Assembly (NCBI RefSeq): GCF_035594125.1
Contig: NC_087167.1
Coordinates: 2,017,501-2,081,500 of the forward strand
From: Scylla paramamosain
Taxonomy: Eukaryota > Arthropoda > Malacostraca > Decapoda > Portunidae
DNA: 64,000 nt
Direction of reading: 5' to 3'
Positions 38,851 to 51,492 of the stretch are shown here, piece by piece. Numbering within the stretch: position 1 is the first letter of the stretch; every line of letters starts with the position of its first letter. The notes under the pieces are model-generated. The model saw only the letters and a list, made by a program, of their open reading frames with translations, made no database searches and had not been told where the DNA came from. Both the position numbers and the translations under genes were made by a program.

Positions 38851-40840
38851 GTAAGTAGATAGGAAGGTAAGTAGCTGAGTGATAGGTGGGTGTGGTTCTA
38901 GGAAACCTTTTCTACCGCCCTGCATTAAGTTTGGACAACATGTCGATTTAAGCAGACAAGTTGTGCTAAAAATAAACGATAACTAAGTTTACCATGTCGT
39001 GTCTATTTGTTGAGAGACTGAGTATCATGACTCCTCACACAATCAATCCTTACACTCAACGTCTCTCACTCACTGATCTTCACTGGCTATGTAGTAGTTC
39101 ATGTGAAATTTCTCCCTGACGCGTGTGGCACAAGTCTTCTCTCACCGCTCATGGTTTGACGTATCCATACTTTGCTGCGTGTCCTTAGGTTTCATTATTG
39201 TTTATGTTTTGGTGTATAGACGTGCTGTCCGTGTGTCTTCTCCCTGCAGCTGCAGTTCCTTACTTGTTACTTATTCATCTACTCACCTCTTCAAGAGTAC
39301 TGCTCTCCGCGGTGCTCACAGGGCATGTAGTGACCGCTAAACTCAACATCCGGACGTCACACTGTTCCTCGTGAGCGTGCATGATGCACTTCACAGGCAG
39401 CTCATTACGTTTAACTTTCTCCTTCAGAAGAGTTTTGTTTTGATGACTGCAATCTACACATCATTTCTATTGCATATAAATTCAGGAACAATTTTTGCTG
39501 GTGTCATCCCTTGTCAACTATACAACAAAATCCAGTCACATGTACTTTTTTTCTATAAGTTTGGAAGTATTGATGTTAGTAACTTTTTTACATTTCATGG
39601 CATCAAAGGAAGGGCGAGAAAGCCACCTCGCGAGATGGCAGCAGAGGCAGCCTACTGACACGCCCTGTACCCTGTCTCCCTCTATCCCTCTCTCGCTGTC
39701 TCCCTGTCCCTCGCTCTACTCTACCGGACCCGCGAGAAACTGCTCCCCTTGAGCTGTGTGTTCTCTCCCTCACCCCTATACACCTCTGTGTCAACCACTG
39801 TGGCGGCCTCGATGCTCCCCCTCCCTGACCCTCCCTGCCCTGTCCTGCCCAGCCTCTGTACTGGTGTTGTGCCCGTGTAGCCCGAGCGCCGCCCAAACCT
39901 TGCCGCCCTCCTTGCTTTTCGTGTGGTGAATTATGCTCTACCTCATTTTTTTCCGTAAAGTTTTCAACACAGTTTGTCTTTTAATTTACCATTTTTTCTT
40001 GTTCAGTATAAAAATGTAAATTAAAAATAGTGCATAAACAACAAGCACCACTAACAAAGTATAAATCTAATTTCGAAATACCCCCAGTGTACATATACAA
40101 CAGGCCAATCCTCACGCATATTAAAATGATGCTGTAAAATCTCCAAGCTCTTAAGAATTCCCTAACGCCAGTCGGTATCTTACAGTTTGTTACACATGGA
40201 TGCCATTTTCTTTAGACTTTTCAGCACTCTTCGGTACTTTGGTCACGTTTGCCTTTACTAATATATGTTCCGTAGTTTGTGTGAGTGTTAATGCATTACT
40301 AAATGTGTCTGATCATACGAATATGTCTGAAATAAAAAAAAAAATATACACATGTAATAAACGCAACATTTAATTTGCACATTTGTACGTAACTGTTAAG
40401 ACTTCCACATAGACACAGTTATGGTTGCAAGATGAAATACACTGAACACCGATCTTAAGGAAAGAAAATTATCTAATGAGAATTTTGTATGAACATCATA
40501 TAATAATGTCAAGAGACAAACTTGCACACAGTACTTTTAGAAAATAGGAAGTTGTTCTTACCTCATGAAATAATATCATAGCAAAGATTAAAGTTCTTTA
40601 TAAATAATAAATAGATAAATAAATAGATATTTATATATACTTATGTATATATATAGTAGAGGAAAGCTGAAACACAGTTGAGACATCACTCATTCAGCTG
40701 GTAGTCAGGCCACACCACAAGCACCTCACGCGGCACACATACACAAGCGCAGCTTTCCATTAGCCACAACACCTCTGTGTGAACTAAATGAGCGTGCATG
40801 ACAGAAAGGACTCTTGCTGACACACCCTCCTTTTCTACAG

Positions 40841-40860
40841 GCAAGTGCGTCCTGCAGTAA
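40841..40860 (+). CDS. cpx: Complexin, terminal CaaX exon
   Basis: The acceptor CCTTTTCTACAG is immediately followed by GC AAG TGC GTC CTG CAG TAA. With the G carried over from 33443, 33609 or 38275 this gives GKCVLQ and stop. CVLQ is a CaaX box. Terminal Gln is acceptable to protein farnesyltransferase, and the insect complexin tail that I recall ends GKCVMQ, so the identity is strong despite the short exon. The lipid would tether complexin to vesicle or plasma membranes. It lies about 7.4 kb after the last constitutive exon. The 3' UTR starts at 40861; the first clear AATAAA I see is at 42363-42368, so the end of the transcript is uncertain. Confidence 0.87.
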
Positions 40861-42287
40861 GGGCCTCCTCAGGCTACCCTGTGGGTCCTCCCGCCGCTAT
40901 GCAACATGAAAGGCCTACAACCGTCTCCTTTCTAGGGCGACGACTTTACCACTATCTCTCTCTACCCCTGGCTGCGGTACTCCTGTCTTCTCCTCCGGGC
41001 TGAACAACTGCACCAGAGTTCATTGTATTCTATCAGCGACAACAACCAGATTTGTTTCCAGCCTTTAGAGTTTGAAGCGAACAGTTCATGAACATTCATA
41101 CCAGGTACAATATAAGACCTCTAGTGACAGCAGGCTAGTCCACCATAGCTTGTCCTAAGACTGCCACCACCATCTTTACAGAAAAGATAACGTTAACATA
41201 CTGGAAGACTTAGACAGTCATGAAAATAATGGTACTTAATCTGTTAAGTTGCCAAATACCTAACTCATACATTTCTAGTCCTTTTCGTTAAGAAGAAAAA
41301 CGAACATATGAGTGAAGGAGAAAATGCTTCGATTTTATTTCCTCGCTTGTCATCTGGTTATGAGTAAATGATTCAACAGTAGGAATGCTGTGTAGCTGAT
41401 TCACGAAGACCTGAGTTCTCAGTGCACTTTCACTTGCCTTCCTACGAAAAAAAAATCTATTTATAAGAGCCTTTACTTGAAAGTGATTTTGTATATAGTG
41501 TCCCCTTTCTTACAAGTGCTACCAAATGGTAAAGTGAGATCGTTAAACAATGTACCCTTTTCATATAGGAAGTTTTACTCATGTCAGGTCAGAGAGGCAG
41601 ATGGTAAAAGATGCTCGCTGGTGCGGCAGCTGCTTCTTCATCGTCACTAGCGTCACCACCAATAGTTTCGAGCCATGTTCTCCAGTCTGGTCAAGTTTAG
41701 ATAGTGAGTCAAGTTTTACGTGTTCAAAATTTAGACGTAAGAGAGGTGGATGCGTACATTTTCTCAAGTAGACTTATCCAGCCGACATCTTTATCCATGG
41801 TGCCTGCTGCCCGCCTTCCCTTGGTTGAGCAGACCCCTATGGTGTGGTGCCCCGCCCGGAGGCGAGGACGGGCACTACCGCGCCAGCTTCTAAGTTCAAG
41901 TTGTTACCGAGGTGTAACCCAACTTAATCGTCGATCATCGAAATCTCCGTTCGTCTAGCTTGTTTATTACCAGTGTGTTAATGAAGTTGAGGTTACGTTG
42001 TACTTATGAAATTAAGGATATGTTAAGGTCAGGGCATTTGACTGCATGTAGAAGCAACTAGCCTATGTCTGTTTGTCATTGCTGGATTTGCACTTCTCAT
42101 GATTGGTCAAAACAGGTCTGTTTTACAGCGTCTGTTGAATCACCACTTAATTTAGAATTTTCGAACTTCAGGGTATGACATTTCAGTTACTTCAGTGCAA
42201 TACATTTGACTACTAAACTATTAGATGTTTCAAAACTTTACTCATGCAACAAAATTGTCTTACAAAAATAAGTAGACAAATCTCTAA

Positions 42288-42290
<3 letters not shown>

Positions 42291-42349
<59 letters not shown>
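42291..42349. repeat. (CA)n microsatellite
   Basis: About 58 bp, pure. Confidence 0.95.
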
Positions 42350-42351
<2 letters not shown>

Positions 42352-44471
42352 TGAGATAACTAAATAAAGATAGTTTCAAAAGTAACTAGATAATTTTGGA
42401 CATGTCTATGCTCGCAAAGTGTCAAGCATGAGTTACCCTTCATGCCCAGGGGAAATTTTTCAGTGGAGATAACATTCTTGATTATCCTTCAAAGCTAAAC
42501 CTTTCGTTTGAAAATATAACGTAAAAGTTCATACTGAGTTGATATTCAATAACAGTATTTGTTTCGTTTGGCCTCATGCATGACTGGGATCCACCAACAC
42601 TTGTCACCGGGAGCATACACATCTACCAATTAGCCTGGTCAGATTCTTCCTCTCGTAACATTCATATTGCAGTTTACTACAGAGGGTGATGAGTAGGAGA
42701 TTGCCCGCCAAAAATGTCACTCCAAAAGCTGTTGATTTTACAGTACTGTCAAATGTGTTGTGCAGCGAGTGTCTCGGGGCCACACTCCCTCCCCCTGGCG
42801 GTGCCCTATGCCGTGGCCAGCCACCCGAGGGAGAGAGGAGCCCCGTGGCACTCTTCTCGTGTCCGTGGAAACCTGAGTATCTTGTCTCTTAATTTCATGA
42901 TGTTTAAAAGACGATTTTTTGTGTATTATCTTGTTTGTTTAAATCATGTATATGTTGTGTATATAAGACGTGTGACCTTGGCGGCTAAAATGCTACTACG
43001 ATTCTCACTTGACGGGAGAGACGGTTTGGCAGTAACCCACATTCATGCTACTTTGACTCCACAAATTACTTCAATAACTGATTGTTTCAGTATAAAGTGA
43101 TAAAACATTATCTGTTAATCATAACTAGAAAATGCATCCAATGGAGTTCAATATAAACAACTATCTTTTGAAAAAAAAAAATTAAATATTGTTAGATAAC
43201 GCGTAGTAATTGTTTATCAGTGTAATTCTGCAATTCCAAGCATTAGGGGGGAAGCAAGCGTCCGTACTTGATGCATATTTCCGACATTTTATAATAGATT
43301 TTATATTTGCCTTAAGTCATTTCTTTGTTCTGTATAGGTAGGTTGGTGAGAGCCAGCACCCAAGGTTGGCCAGAGCGCGTGCGTGTGTGTGACGATGTAT
43401 CGTGAGCAAAACTACACCCTGTTGTTATTAGCAGGCGTCAGTCTTTAAATCACAATTGTTATCTTGAGACAGAAGTGTTTATGCATATGTATATTGCCAT
43501 GTTTACGTGCAGATATACATATGCTGTGCCCATACGTGATGTAATGTTGCCAAGTATCAAACACTGCAAGTTTCCCGATTCCGACTCTAGCCACCTCGTT
43601 GGTGTGTCCCTCTCTGCTCTTAGGCCGCTCCGGACTCGGACAACATGCAGTGTCGTCGTGGTGTGTGTTGTCTATATGTATATATACTAGCCTCACCTAG
43701 ATGTGTTTATAGCTTTGTTCGAATCTCTGATACTCTTGTGAGAAGTATGGCTAATGAGGTACATGCATAATGAATGAGTAGTACGTAAGTCATGGCTTCC
43801 TTCACAGTAAATATTTTCCTGAGATTAAATTTTCTGAAACATATGTATACAAAGGGAAGTTTGATGTCAGGGCACCATGAAGGGGAGCAACACTAGTGCA
43901 CATAACGTAATCCTTAGGTGATAGAGGCCGATACTTGGCGCATGATGAACCAAAGTTGACGAGGCCGAGGTGGCCGCCGCTCGTCGCTGCGCGCTGACTG
44001 GACCTGCGCAGCGAGGGGCAGGGCAGGCTGCTCCACTTTTGGGCTGACTCACCTCGAAAACCACTTCATTTCGCTGATTTTCATCTTTCCGAAACACTGT
44101 CACACACTATTTCTAAAAGCGAGGCTGACATATCCCTGAGCAGTGCTGGAATAAGGTGCGGACCAGAGTACCAGGAAGCCCCGGCGAAGGAGAACAGGTG
44201 GCAGGAGCTACTGGGCCCCGACAGCCACACCCTATCCCTAGCAGATTGCCTTGATGAAAGTAACAAGTGAAGTTTGAACACGATACATCATTGTCGTCAC
44301 GCACCCTAGTCGAGTATGCGATACGTCTGGCAACAACACAAATCAAAATAACCAAGCGACTTGTCCTGTTAGTAACATATTTAGCGATCAACATGTATAT
44401 TGTATTACGACAATGATTATTTTCCTTAGCTTTACTATGAGTTTTAAAGTCTTGCTTGAAATGTATGAATT

Positions 44472-44540
44472 TATTATTATTATTATTATTGTTATTATTA
44501 TTATTATTTATTTTTATTTATTTATTTATTTATTTATTTT
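44472..44540. repeat. (TTA)n-(TTTA)n array
   Basis: TTA units followed by about seven TTTA units. Confidence 0.9.
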
Positions 44541-44830
44541 ATCTTTTTTTTCTGCGCGTTACAATAGATCAAAGGGATTTACCAATCGACTAAAATTAAT
44601 GAGATTCACCAGCAGATGGAGTCCTGCAACGTGTCTCTTCCGTGAAAAGAGAAAATAAATTTGTAGACTTTTGCTTACTGAAGCCAGAATCATACCCTAA
44701 ATTACTTTTTCATCTAGACAAGTTGTTCTGACCCTTGTTGTTAACTACCGTTGTTGTTGATTTGATAGCCAGATACTACTAGCGAATTATGGTTGTTAGT
44801 CATTGTAATCCGGTAGGAACTACACGAGTT

Positions 44831-44835
<5 letters not shown>

Positions 44836-44895
<60 letters not shown>
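44836..44895. repeat. (CT)n microsatellite
   Basis: About 60 bp, pure. Confidence 0.95.
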
Positions 44896-44899
<4 letters not shown>

Positions 44900-47746
44900 A
44901 TGACTTTCTCAGTTGGATCTCTCCTCTGATTTATCTCTGCATTCCTTGCTTTCTTCCTTCCTTCACCTCCTTCTGACTACCACCCTCCACCCCTCTTCCT
45001 CGTACGGTGAGCTCTCGCCTAGGGCAAAATCTATAGCCTTGTTGTAACATTCTCTGGATGCTCCATTTGACCTTTTCACGAACTCTTACCATTTCTTGTT
45101 GGGTAAAAAAAAATTCAAATGATACGATGCTACTAAAAATAATACATATAAGAAATAATTGTGGAATATCATAAATTACATATAACATATAAGACGTGTA
45201 TGCTTATAAGCTACTTTGCCTTCTTCAGGAGCTCACTGTATTTCTTTAGTCCCTAGAAAGCCAATTAGAATGTTGCTGTGTGTAACAGAGCGCCATTCTC
45301 ACTGGCTGTTAATGTCACTTGAGTATAGGAACGGTATGTGTCCAGGACGGATGTTCTTACCTGATTTATAAACATTTATGTACATGTCTTGTGGACCGTA
45401 TCGTCTTAGGAATGAAACAATGATATAACTGATAAACTAAATGATAACAAAACCGTAGATATTAATACCCGTGGCAGGATAAAAGTGTTTGTTACCTGGC
45501 CTGAGTGGAACCTGACACGGTCTCACGAGGGTCCTCAAGACCGAGCCGTGCACAATGCGACGACTAACGCTTCATTAACACCAGGGAGGAATTTTCTCAA
45601 TGTCAGGTTAATTTCCGGGGGTTTAAGAGTAATCACGATGCTACCGAGAGTAAACCGTTGAAAGGAAGAAAGGTTTTAATGCCTGGGACTGACCTGGGCA
45701 AGATATTCCTTCAGACTCAAAGAGCGAAGACCAGTGAGGGCTGGAGGAACTCTACTGCCCGGGCGGTGCAGGTCATGTCTCCTGTCTTCCCGCGAAGCGA
45801 CAAGGCTCGTCATTTATTCCGTACGTTTACGATGTTACCTTCCAGTTGAGCCGAAAAAAGAAGCAATGGTGATATACATAAAAAAGCAAAACCTGAAAAA
45901 AAGTAACACAACGCAACCTTTAATATTCTTCCTTAGCCAGCACTCGCCTCACTCTGCTCTCACAGCTCACACCACCAACACAGGTCTTGGGGTCTGCTAT
46001 GTCTGCTGTATGGAAAGATAAGGAACCTCGGCGTTAGCTGGGCTGCCGTTCCCTCCAGCTTGAGTTTTTTTATTTTGCGTCTTGATGGTTTACGCAACAT
46101 TCAGAGTATCGAACAGCTGCTTTATTGCCACTTTGGAGATCATTCCGTATTTCATTTAAGTTTAAAGTACACATATCAGTTATCGTATCAAAGTACTTAC
46201 TTAAATTCACGATGTAGTGTAATCAGCTGCACGTTAAGTATTCTTTGTAATCTCTTAGCTTGCGTTCGTAGTATTTTTCGAGGAAGGGTTGCGGGGTGCC
46301 CGCCGGAGGACCATCATGACCTACTAACTATGCACTGCTACTTCTTGATATACTCGTAGGATGACTTCCTTCGTAGCCTGGTCCTGTATTTCTGTCAGTG
46401 TTGTGCATGTCTTGTGAACATGAGTAAATAATTATATAATGAAGCGTTACTATAAATCATTATCTAAGGTTAGAAAGTTTATAGAAAACGTGAATCGGGA
46501 AGCCCGTCTGAATTGTTTATTTGTCACTTTCCTCTTTCAATGTAAGAAAAGTGAGAAGCCTTGCTGTAAATTTCTGTTTCCTAGAAAAAAATGTATCCAT
46601 TACATCTCCTAGTATTTTTCACTCAGCTTTCCCCTTTCACTCCCTACTCTCCAGTTTACCAAAGCTAACACTAGTTGGTAGGAACTAGCAACAAGGTGTG
46701 TTCTGTGGGTTTCCCGTTGTATGACCTTTCCTTTCCTATGAGAGTTTTAGTTATACCTAATTCTAATTCTTAGAATCAAGCAACACTTTCTCTGTCACTC
46801 TCATGCTTCCTGAAGATACACTAATTTTGCAACTAAAGAATGTCTTGGGTCGCTGAGGTGGGCCGCACAGGCCTTAGGCGCCACAGCCGGGCGGGTTGTG
46901 ACGGATAACTGCATCCTTATTTTTGTAACACTGACTAGAGAGTGTTCTCCACTCCGGGCGAACATCAACATGGCCTTTTTTGTGTAGGATTCATTGTCAA
47001 TGATTTATAACACTTAGGTTTTATGAGATTGTAGTTGGAGATCAAATTATATTATTTAACTTTATTTGATATGAAAGAAATAGTTTTGGTAATATCATTA
47101 GAAAATGACAGTTATAGATGTATTATACAGATGCATTTGTAGTTATTGACATTTTTGAAACAAGAGTTCAAGAGAACTGCCCAGAAACATATCCAGAGCA
47201 AGCCACCCTCGCCCCTGTTTTCTGTAAGTTACTTGAGAAAAAGATGTAAACAATTGAGAATGTTTTCGGCATGAGTTCTTATCATTGTTATGGGTAGAGC
47301 AGTCTTCTTTAGGTAGTTTTACCGATGTTGAAAATACCTGTGATGTGAACAGTTAGTTGGTAAATCATCCCTTTGTTTATTTCTGCTCACGGAGCAAGCC
47401 CGCCACTCCCTTTGCAGTCACACTATTGTAATAAATAAGATACAGAGGACTCCAGTCTTTCATTTCCTCAACACACCTTATTTTAATATCAAGACGACTA
47501 TCGTGCTTCAAATAAACTCGAGACTCGCAGAGCCAGTGAGCTATGAACTGAGCCTTGTGGGTTTGTATACAACTGAGGTTGACCCACACAACAGAAACTA
47601 GTGCTTTTGGAACCACCCACCACACTGATGAGGATGCGCTGCCAAATAATGGTATGGTAATGTAATGGCTTAATAATAGTAAAATAAGTTAGTCCATTCA
47701 CCACAGCAGCCACAGCCGCTATCAGAGTAAAGTTCTGTGTATGTGA

Positions 47747-47750
<4 letters not shown>

Positions 47751-47841
<91 letters not shown>
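47751..47841. repeat. (TA)n microsatellite
   Basis: About 90 bp, followed by a short CA tail. It lies about 140 bp upstream of the predicted start of BRI3-like gene 1. Confidence 0.95.
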
Positions 47842-47844
<3 letters not shown>

Positions 47845-47979
47845 ACACACACACGCGATGTTGCGCGCCTTCCCTTTTTTTTCATTGATGAATCAATCAA
47901 TTACATACGCACGAAGCCTAAAGCTAGTTTATCTTATTCGAAGCACACGTAATGAAGCCTCGCTGACCCAAACCAGATC

Positions 47980-48107
47980 AGTGTGGGAGTGTCGAGAGTT
48001 GAGGAGGGTGACCGGTAGCGTGTGGATTGCAGGACGAGGAAGCGAAAACTGTGGTGGTGTCAAGTCACTGAGCTGCCTTACTGAGCAGTTCAGTTCCTCT
48101 TCACCTG
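47980..48107 (+). other. Predicted 5' UTR exon and initiator of the first BRI3-like gene
   Basis: A TCAGTG initiator-type sequence (TCAGT at 47978-47982) starts a stretch that contains no ATG and ends at a consensus donor CCTG|GTGAGT (donor 48108-48113). The next acceptors, at 48363 and 48442, open directly before start codons. The base composition is less AT-rich than the flanks. This is the expected layout of a non-coding first exon, but both the start site and the exon are inferred from sequence motifs only. Confidence 0.45.
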
Positions 48108-48311
48108 GTGAGTGTTTGATGTGGGAACTTGATGCCCATGTGCTACGTGACTGACATAAAGGACTATATGGACATATGGACTATAATTGTCTTCAGAAGG
48201 TATCAGTGGTCACAATGCACAGAACTCGGATTGCCAGGATAACTAAAACTTCGTGTTTTTATACCTTAATGCTTCTCCTGAAGAAAAGATACGAGATGTT
48301 AACAGTTAGGC

Positions 48312-48469
48312 GGTGGTTAATCTTACGAAATATTTATGAAAATTTGTGTTCTTATCTTTACAGTCACACACCAAGAGTTTCAAGCATGATGGTGGTTTAT
48401 CTTGCAAAATATTTATGAAAATTTGTGTTCTTATCTTTACAGTCACACACCAAGAGTTTCAAGCATGAT
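48312..48469 (+). repeat. 79-bp tandem duplication spanning splice acceptor and start codon
   Basis: Two direct copies (48312-48390 and 48391-48469) differ at three bases, all in the intron-side part. Each contains the pyrimidine-rich acceptor TTCTTATCTTTACAG, the same short leader CACACACCAAGAGTTTCAAG and an ATG. The ATG of the first copy opens an 10-codon frame (MMVVYLAKYL) that ends at TGA 48416-48418. The ATG of the second copy opens the BRI3-like protein. Depending on which acceptor is used, the mRNA either lacks or carries this upstream ORF. Confidence 0.9.
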
Positions 48470-48611
48470 TTCAGTAGCGCAGGCTCCAGCTCCTCCTCCT
48501 ACCATCATGATGGTCCAGCAACCGCCGCCGCCGCCTCCGCCACAACAACAGACCATAATTATGGGCGGGACCCAGGCAGCCGAAGCAACCGGCGACTGCC
48601 CGATCTGTAAG
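48465..48611 (+). CDS. BRI3/LITAF-like small membrane protein 1, first coding exon
   Basis: This exon encodes 49 residues starting MISVAQAPAPPP. They form a proline- and glutamine-rich N-terminus with a run of seven prolines followed by QQQ, then a CPIC knuckle and Lys. The donor is AAG|GTATGT (48612) in phase 0. The proline-rich head followed by CPxC is the pattern of BRI3 (brain protein I3) and the related LITAF proteins, whose two cysteine pairs bind zinc on the cytosolic face of late endosomal or lysosomal membranes. Vertebrate BRI3 and LITAF carry PPxY motifs; I see none here. The start was chosen because the ATG lies 22 nt after the acceptor at 48441-48442 and has A at -3. A downstream paralog has the same exon structure. 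Confidence 0.82.
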
Positions 48612-48747
48612 GTATGTTTATTTCGTTGTGTGTAAGGGGCATGTGAACCGTAATTCATTTTAGTTCCAAGATCGAAAGAATTTCTTCATTATATGGTAAC
48701 GATTAACCTGTCCACAATAAAGTCTTCTAGTAAATTTGAATTGTGTT

Positions 48748-48796
48748 GTTAGTTAAATAAGCGGAGCTTTGCTTTGTTAGTTAAATAAGCGGAGCT
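48748..48796. repeat. 28-bp tandem duplication in the BRI3-like gene 1 intron
   Basis: GTTAGTTAAATAAGCGGAGC occurs twice with a 28-bp period (48748 and 48776). Confidence 0.85.
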
Positions 48797-49021
48797 CCCA
48801 ACATTTGCCATGCATCATAAAAGGCTTATCAAAAACAGGGTGATCACAACACAGCGTCAAACAATGTAATTGACTTTTGTGTGAACCTGAAAGTTAATGA
48901 GGATCTCCATAGAAACTATAGTCGCTTGATATTCTTAATAATGATTTAAATGTTTCAAAGAGCCGTTATTTTTTTACTTATATAAAAGTTATGTTTTCTT
49001 ATCAAATAACTGCCCCTACAG

Positions 49022-49171
49022 AAAGGTATGATGTCGATCTACATTCACCCCTGTGCTGTGATCTACGTCATCCTTCTGACCTTGTGTACGCTCGTCGGCG
49101 CTCTCTGCATATTGTTCTTCCTGAAGAGGCGGTGCTCAATGTGCCAATATTCTCGATCTATCGTCTGTTAG
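49022..49171 (+). CDS. BRI3/LITAF-like small membrane protein 1, second coding exon
   Basis: After a 410-nt intron the acceptor CCCCTACAG (49013-49021) opens a phase-0 exon of 49 codons and TAG. It encodes KKGMM-type residues across the junction, then a strongly hydrophobic segment (IYVILLTLCTLVGALCILFF), then the basic LKRR and a second knuckle CSMC, ending SRSIVC. The spacing between the cysteine pairs is 38 residues, close to BRI3 and with a single membrane segment, as in that family. The complete protein is 98 aa. BRI3 is the closest family I can name; LITAF is the alternative. No clear AATAAA follows within the first 200 nt. Confidence 0.82.
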   Translation, partial: KGMMSIYIHPCAVIYVILLTLCTLVGALCILFFLKRRCSMCQYSRSIVC

Positions 49172-49388
49172 GGGACCAGAAGATTATTTCTTTTACATTT
49201 TAGTATGCGAGGTTGTTTACCACTGATGTAAATAATGTTACTTTGTGTAAACTGCTTTTCATCCAAATTGATATATGCATTATCTTTTGTTGACCTAGAA
49301 CGTGATCTGTAGTTAAACAAATTGTTGAATGTATTTTGAGCTAAAATATATCATGAGCTAAAATGTGCATCCATCTCACAATACCTTG

Positions 49389-49394
<6 letters not shown>

Positions 49395-49421
<27 letters not shown>
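49395..49421. repeat. (GT)n microsatellite
   Basis: Short GT array about 220 nt after the stop of BRI3-like gene 1. Another short one is at 50080-50099. Confidence 0.9.
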
Positions 49422-49425
<4 letters not shown>

Positions 49426-50232
49426 ATATATCGAAAAGTGCAAGCCGTGTTCTTTTCTCAATAGGCACGTAAAGCATGCCGGTGATGCATTCGATGTTGT
49501 CTACGCTGTTGCGGTGAAATGGCGTGTTATCACCATGCGCATCACAGTAAAGAAAAACCACATTGAGCTAAACACGTGTGAAGCGCGCCAGCTGTTAGGT
49601 AGAAGACGTATTAGGAAGTCATTTGATAATAATGAATGAAGCATTAGAAGCTGAGGTTTGATTTCAGTAACCACATAGTAATTGATACAGATATCTTGTA
49701 TACAAATCTAGCTATGACCATGTATAACCAGAGAATAACCATACGAAGCACAATGAACCAACAGAAGCTCGTCTCGAAGCAATATCATTGTTTTTGGTAT
49801 ATGGTGGCACATTACCATTGTCCCGGTATGAAACAAACCAAGAAAGCTAGAGAATTCAGCTTCCTTGAAAGATATTGGCAGCATCGTCGTTCCAAACTCA
49901 AACACAACACAACAGGGCAGTATCTGATCATTTTTCTTAACTATGAGCACAGGCAGCCAGATAGTTTGCCTGTCGGATTACCACAAAGTATCCAATGATA
50001 AACCAATCGCTTGTACGCGCCGAAAGGTTTTTGATAATATGTACTGTGGTGTAGTAATAGTAACAATTCACTCCCCTGTGTGTGTGTGTGTGTGTGTGTT
50101 TGAAAGTGTGCACGATTTTTTATTGACAGATCACTGAACGCGGTAATTTCCTGATGTGACGCAATATTGCACAAGCATTAGTTACATGAGTTCTCGGTTT
50201 GAGTTGTTACGCTCATGGCACTATGGAATGTT

Positions 50233-50235
<3 letters not shown>

Positions 50236-50267
<32 letters not shown>
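50236..50267. repeat. (GA)n microsatellite
   Basis: About 32 bp. A second GA array lies at 50683-50714. Both are between the two BRI3-like genes. Confidence 0.9.
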
Positions 50268-50269
<2 letters not shown>

Positions 50270-50680
50270 TTTTGTAGGTTACAATAATATTTGAGGCTGG
50301 TGTAAAAATAAGGTTTCTCGTAATTGCAGCTAAGTAAGGGAAACATTGCCCAACAATAAAAGGATTAGATTCATACATGATAACTGAATTATGGGCTCAG
50401 TGCATTAAACTAGATAATATAAGAATAAAGGTTATCGATGGGGTGGATGGAGCTGCTGTACCGAAGAACAGGACTAATGCAACAAAGCCACCGGATGTGT
50501 TCCACAACGTTATCTTGCAGCTAGATAAAAAAAAAAATGTCCAATGATTAGAAAGCTTTGATCCCAGACTTAACACCCTGATAGACACATGCCAGTGAGT
50601 GTACAACTAATCCGCTATAGAACATACATACCTACATACAGACAGACATACATTTAAAACTCGGTGCAGAGAGTTCTTCG

Positions 50681-50715
<35 letters not shown>

Positions 50716-51202
50716 GGGGGGGGAGGGAAGAAAAAAAGAAAGAATAATTTTCCGATAGCCAAGTAAGTGGTGCCATCTGTTGAGTTGCTTAGGATAGTTT
50801 CTCGACCATCTCCTGACTCGTGGTTGGAAGCTCAAACCTTGAAGAAGGGCGGACACAATGCCTCGAAGTGTTTCATTGACGTTCGAAAGTCTCATTGACA
50901 ACATTCACTCTAAAAGAAAATGGGAAACGGCTAGAGAAGGAATCGTGGCTTGGGCAGTGTAGACGGGTGACACTCCTTGCCCCGTCTCCGTGAAGACGGT
51001 GTTATACGTGCAGCGTGCTGAATCCCCTGCGTGATTGTACAGCGGGTTGGTGTGTCTTGAAAGTGTAGGTCGATAGATTTCGTTTTGGTTTCGAAGACAG
51101 TTTTGAGAGCTCAGTAATTTGTGTTTAATAACAGTAATTTATGTGTTTGTTAACTGGCGAGAACTTCTAATAGTGTTTCGTGCTCTCAGATTTCGTGGCA
51201 GA

Positions 51203-51304
51203 ATGATTCATATAGGAGCAGCGCCCCCGCCTCCCACCACCATCATAGTGAATGCGGCAGCACCCAAACGCAAGAGACCACTCGGAAACTGCCCAAATTG
51301 TAAG
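51203..51304 (+). CDS. BRI3/LITAF-like small membrane protein 2, first coding exon
   Basis: This exon encodes 34 residues, MIHIGAAPPPPTTIIV, then a basic KRKRP stretch and CPNC-Lys. The donor is AAG|GTAAGT (51305) in phase 0, exactly as in the upstream paralog. An acceptor TGCTCTCAG (51181-51189) lies 13 nt before the ATG, as in gene 1, which supports this start. A longer frame from 51119 would run through that acceptor and is rejected. The N-terminus is shorter than in gene 1 and lacks the polyglutamine and most of the proline run. The 5' UTR exon should lie in 50.9-51.08 kb, but I could not fix its donor. Confidence 0.8.
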
Positions 51305-51492
51305 GTAAGTTAGCGACATCGTTAAAGGAAAGCGTTGAATAGTTATCGAAGACTCTGCCACTTCCTTTTCTTCCAGGATTCAAAAGAAGGTTTTAGATGC
51401 ATGTGAATTTTCATTTAGAATATTCTGTACTCTGTCTGGAATACGTTTCTGCTTCTAGTAAACTTGCATTATCGTTTTTATTACATTTCTAG

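Larger units (their letters stand above)
40861..47750. other. Complexin 3' UTR and intergenic DNA, no further gene seen
   Basis: The first part should be the 3' UTR of the CaaX transcript; AATAAA candidates are at 42363 and 44653. Several frames of 60-130 codons exist (for example 42714-43100), but none shows a domain, hydrophobic pattern or splice context I can support. Two GC-rich islands (41790-41900 and 42770-42850) stand out. Confidence 0.4.

Noticed and set aside
42714..43100. 128-codon plus-strand ORF in the putative cpx 3' region
   Set aside because: No domain, no splice context, and an overlapping open frame over the same GC-rich patch. Not convincing.
48386..48418. MMVVYLAKYL as the start of BRI3-like protein 1
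   Set aside because: It stops after ten codons and is out of frame with the protein. It is the duplicated copy of the true start region.
51119..51202. Longer start for BRI3-like protein 2 at 51119
   Set aside because: It would run through the acceptor TGCTCTCAG at 51181-51189. The ATG at 51203 matches the layout of the paralog.
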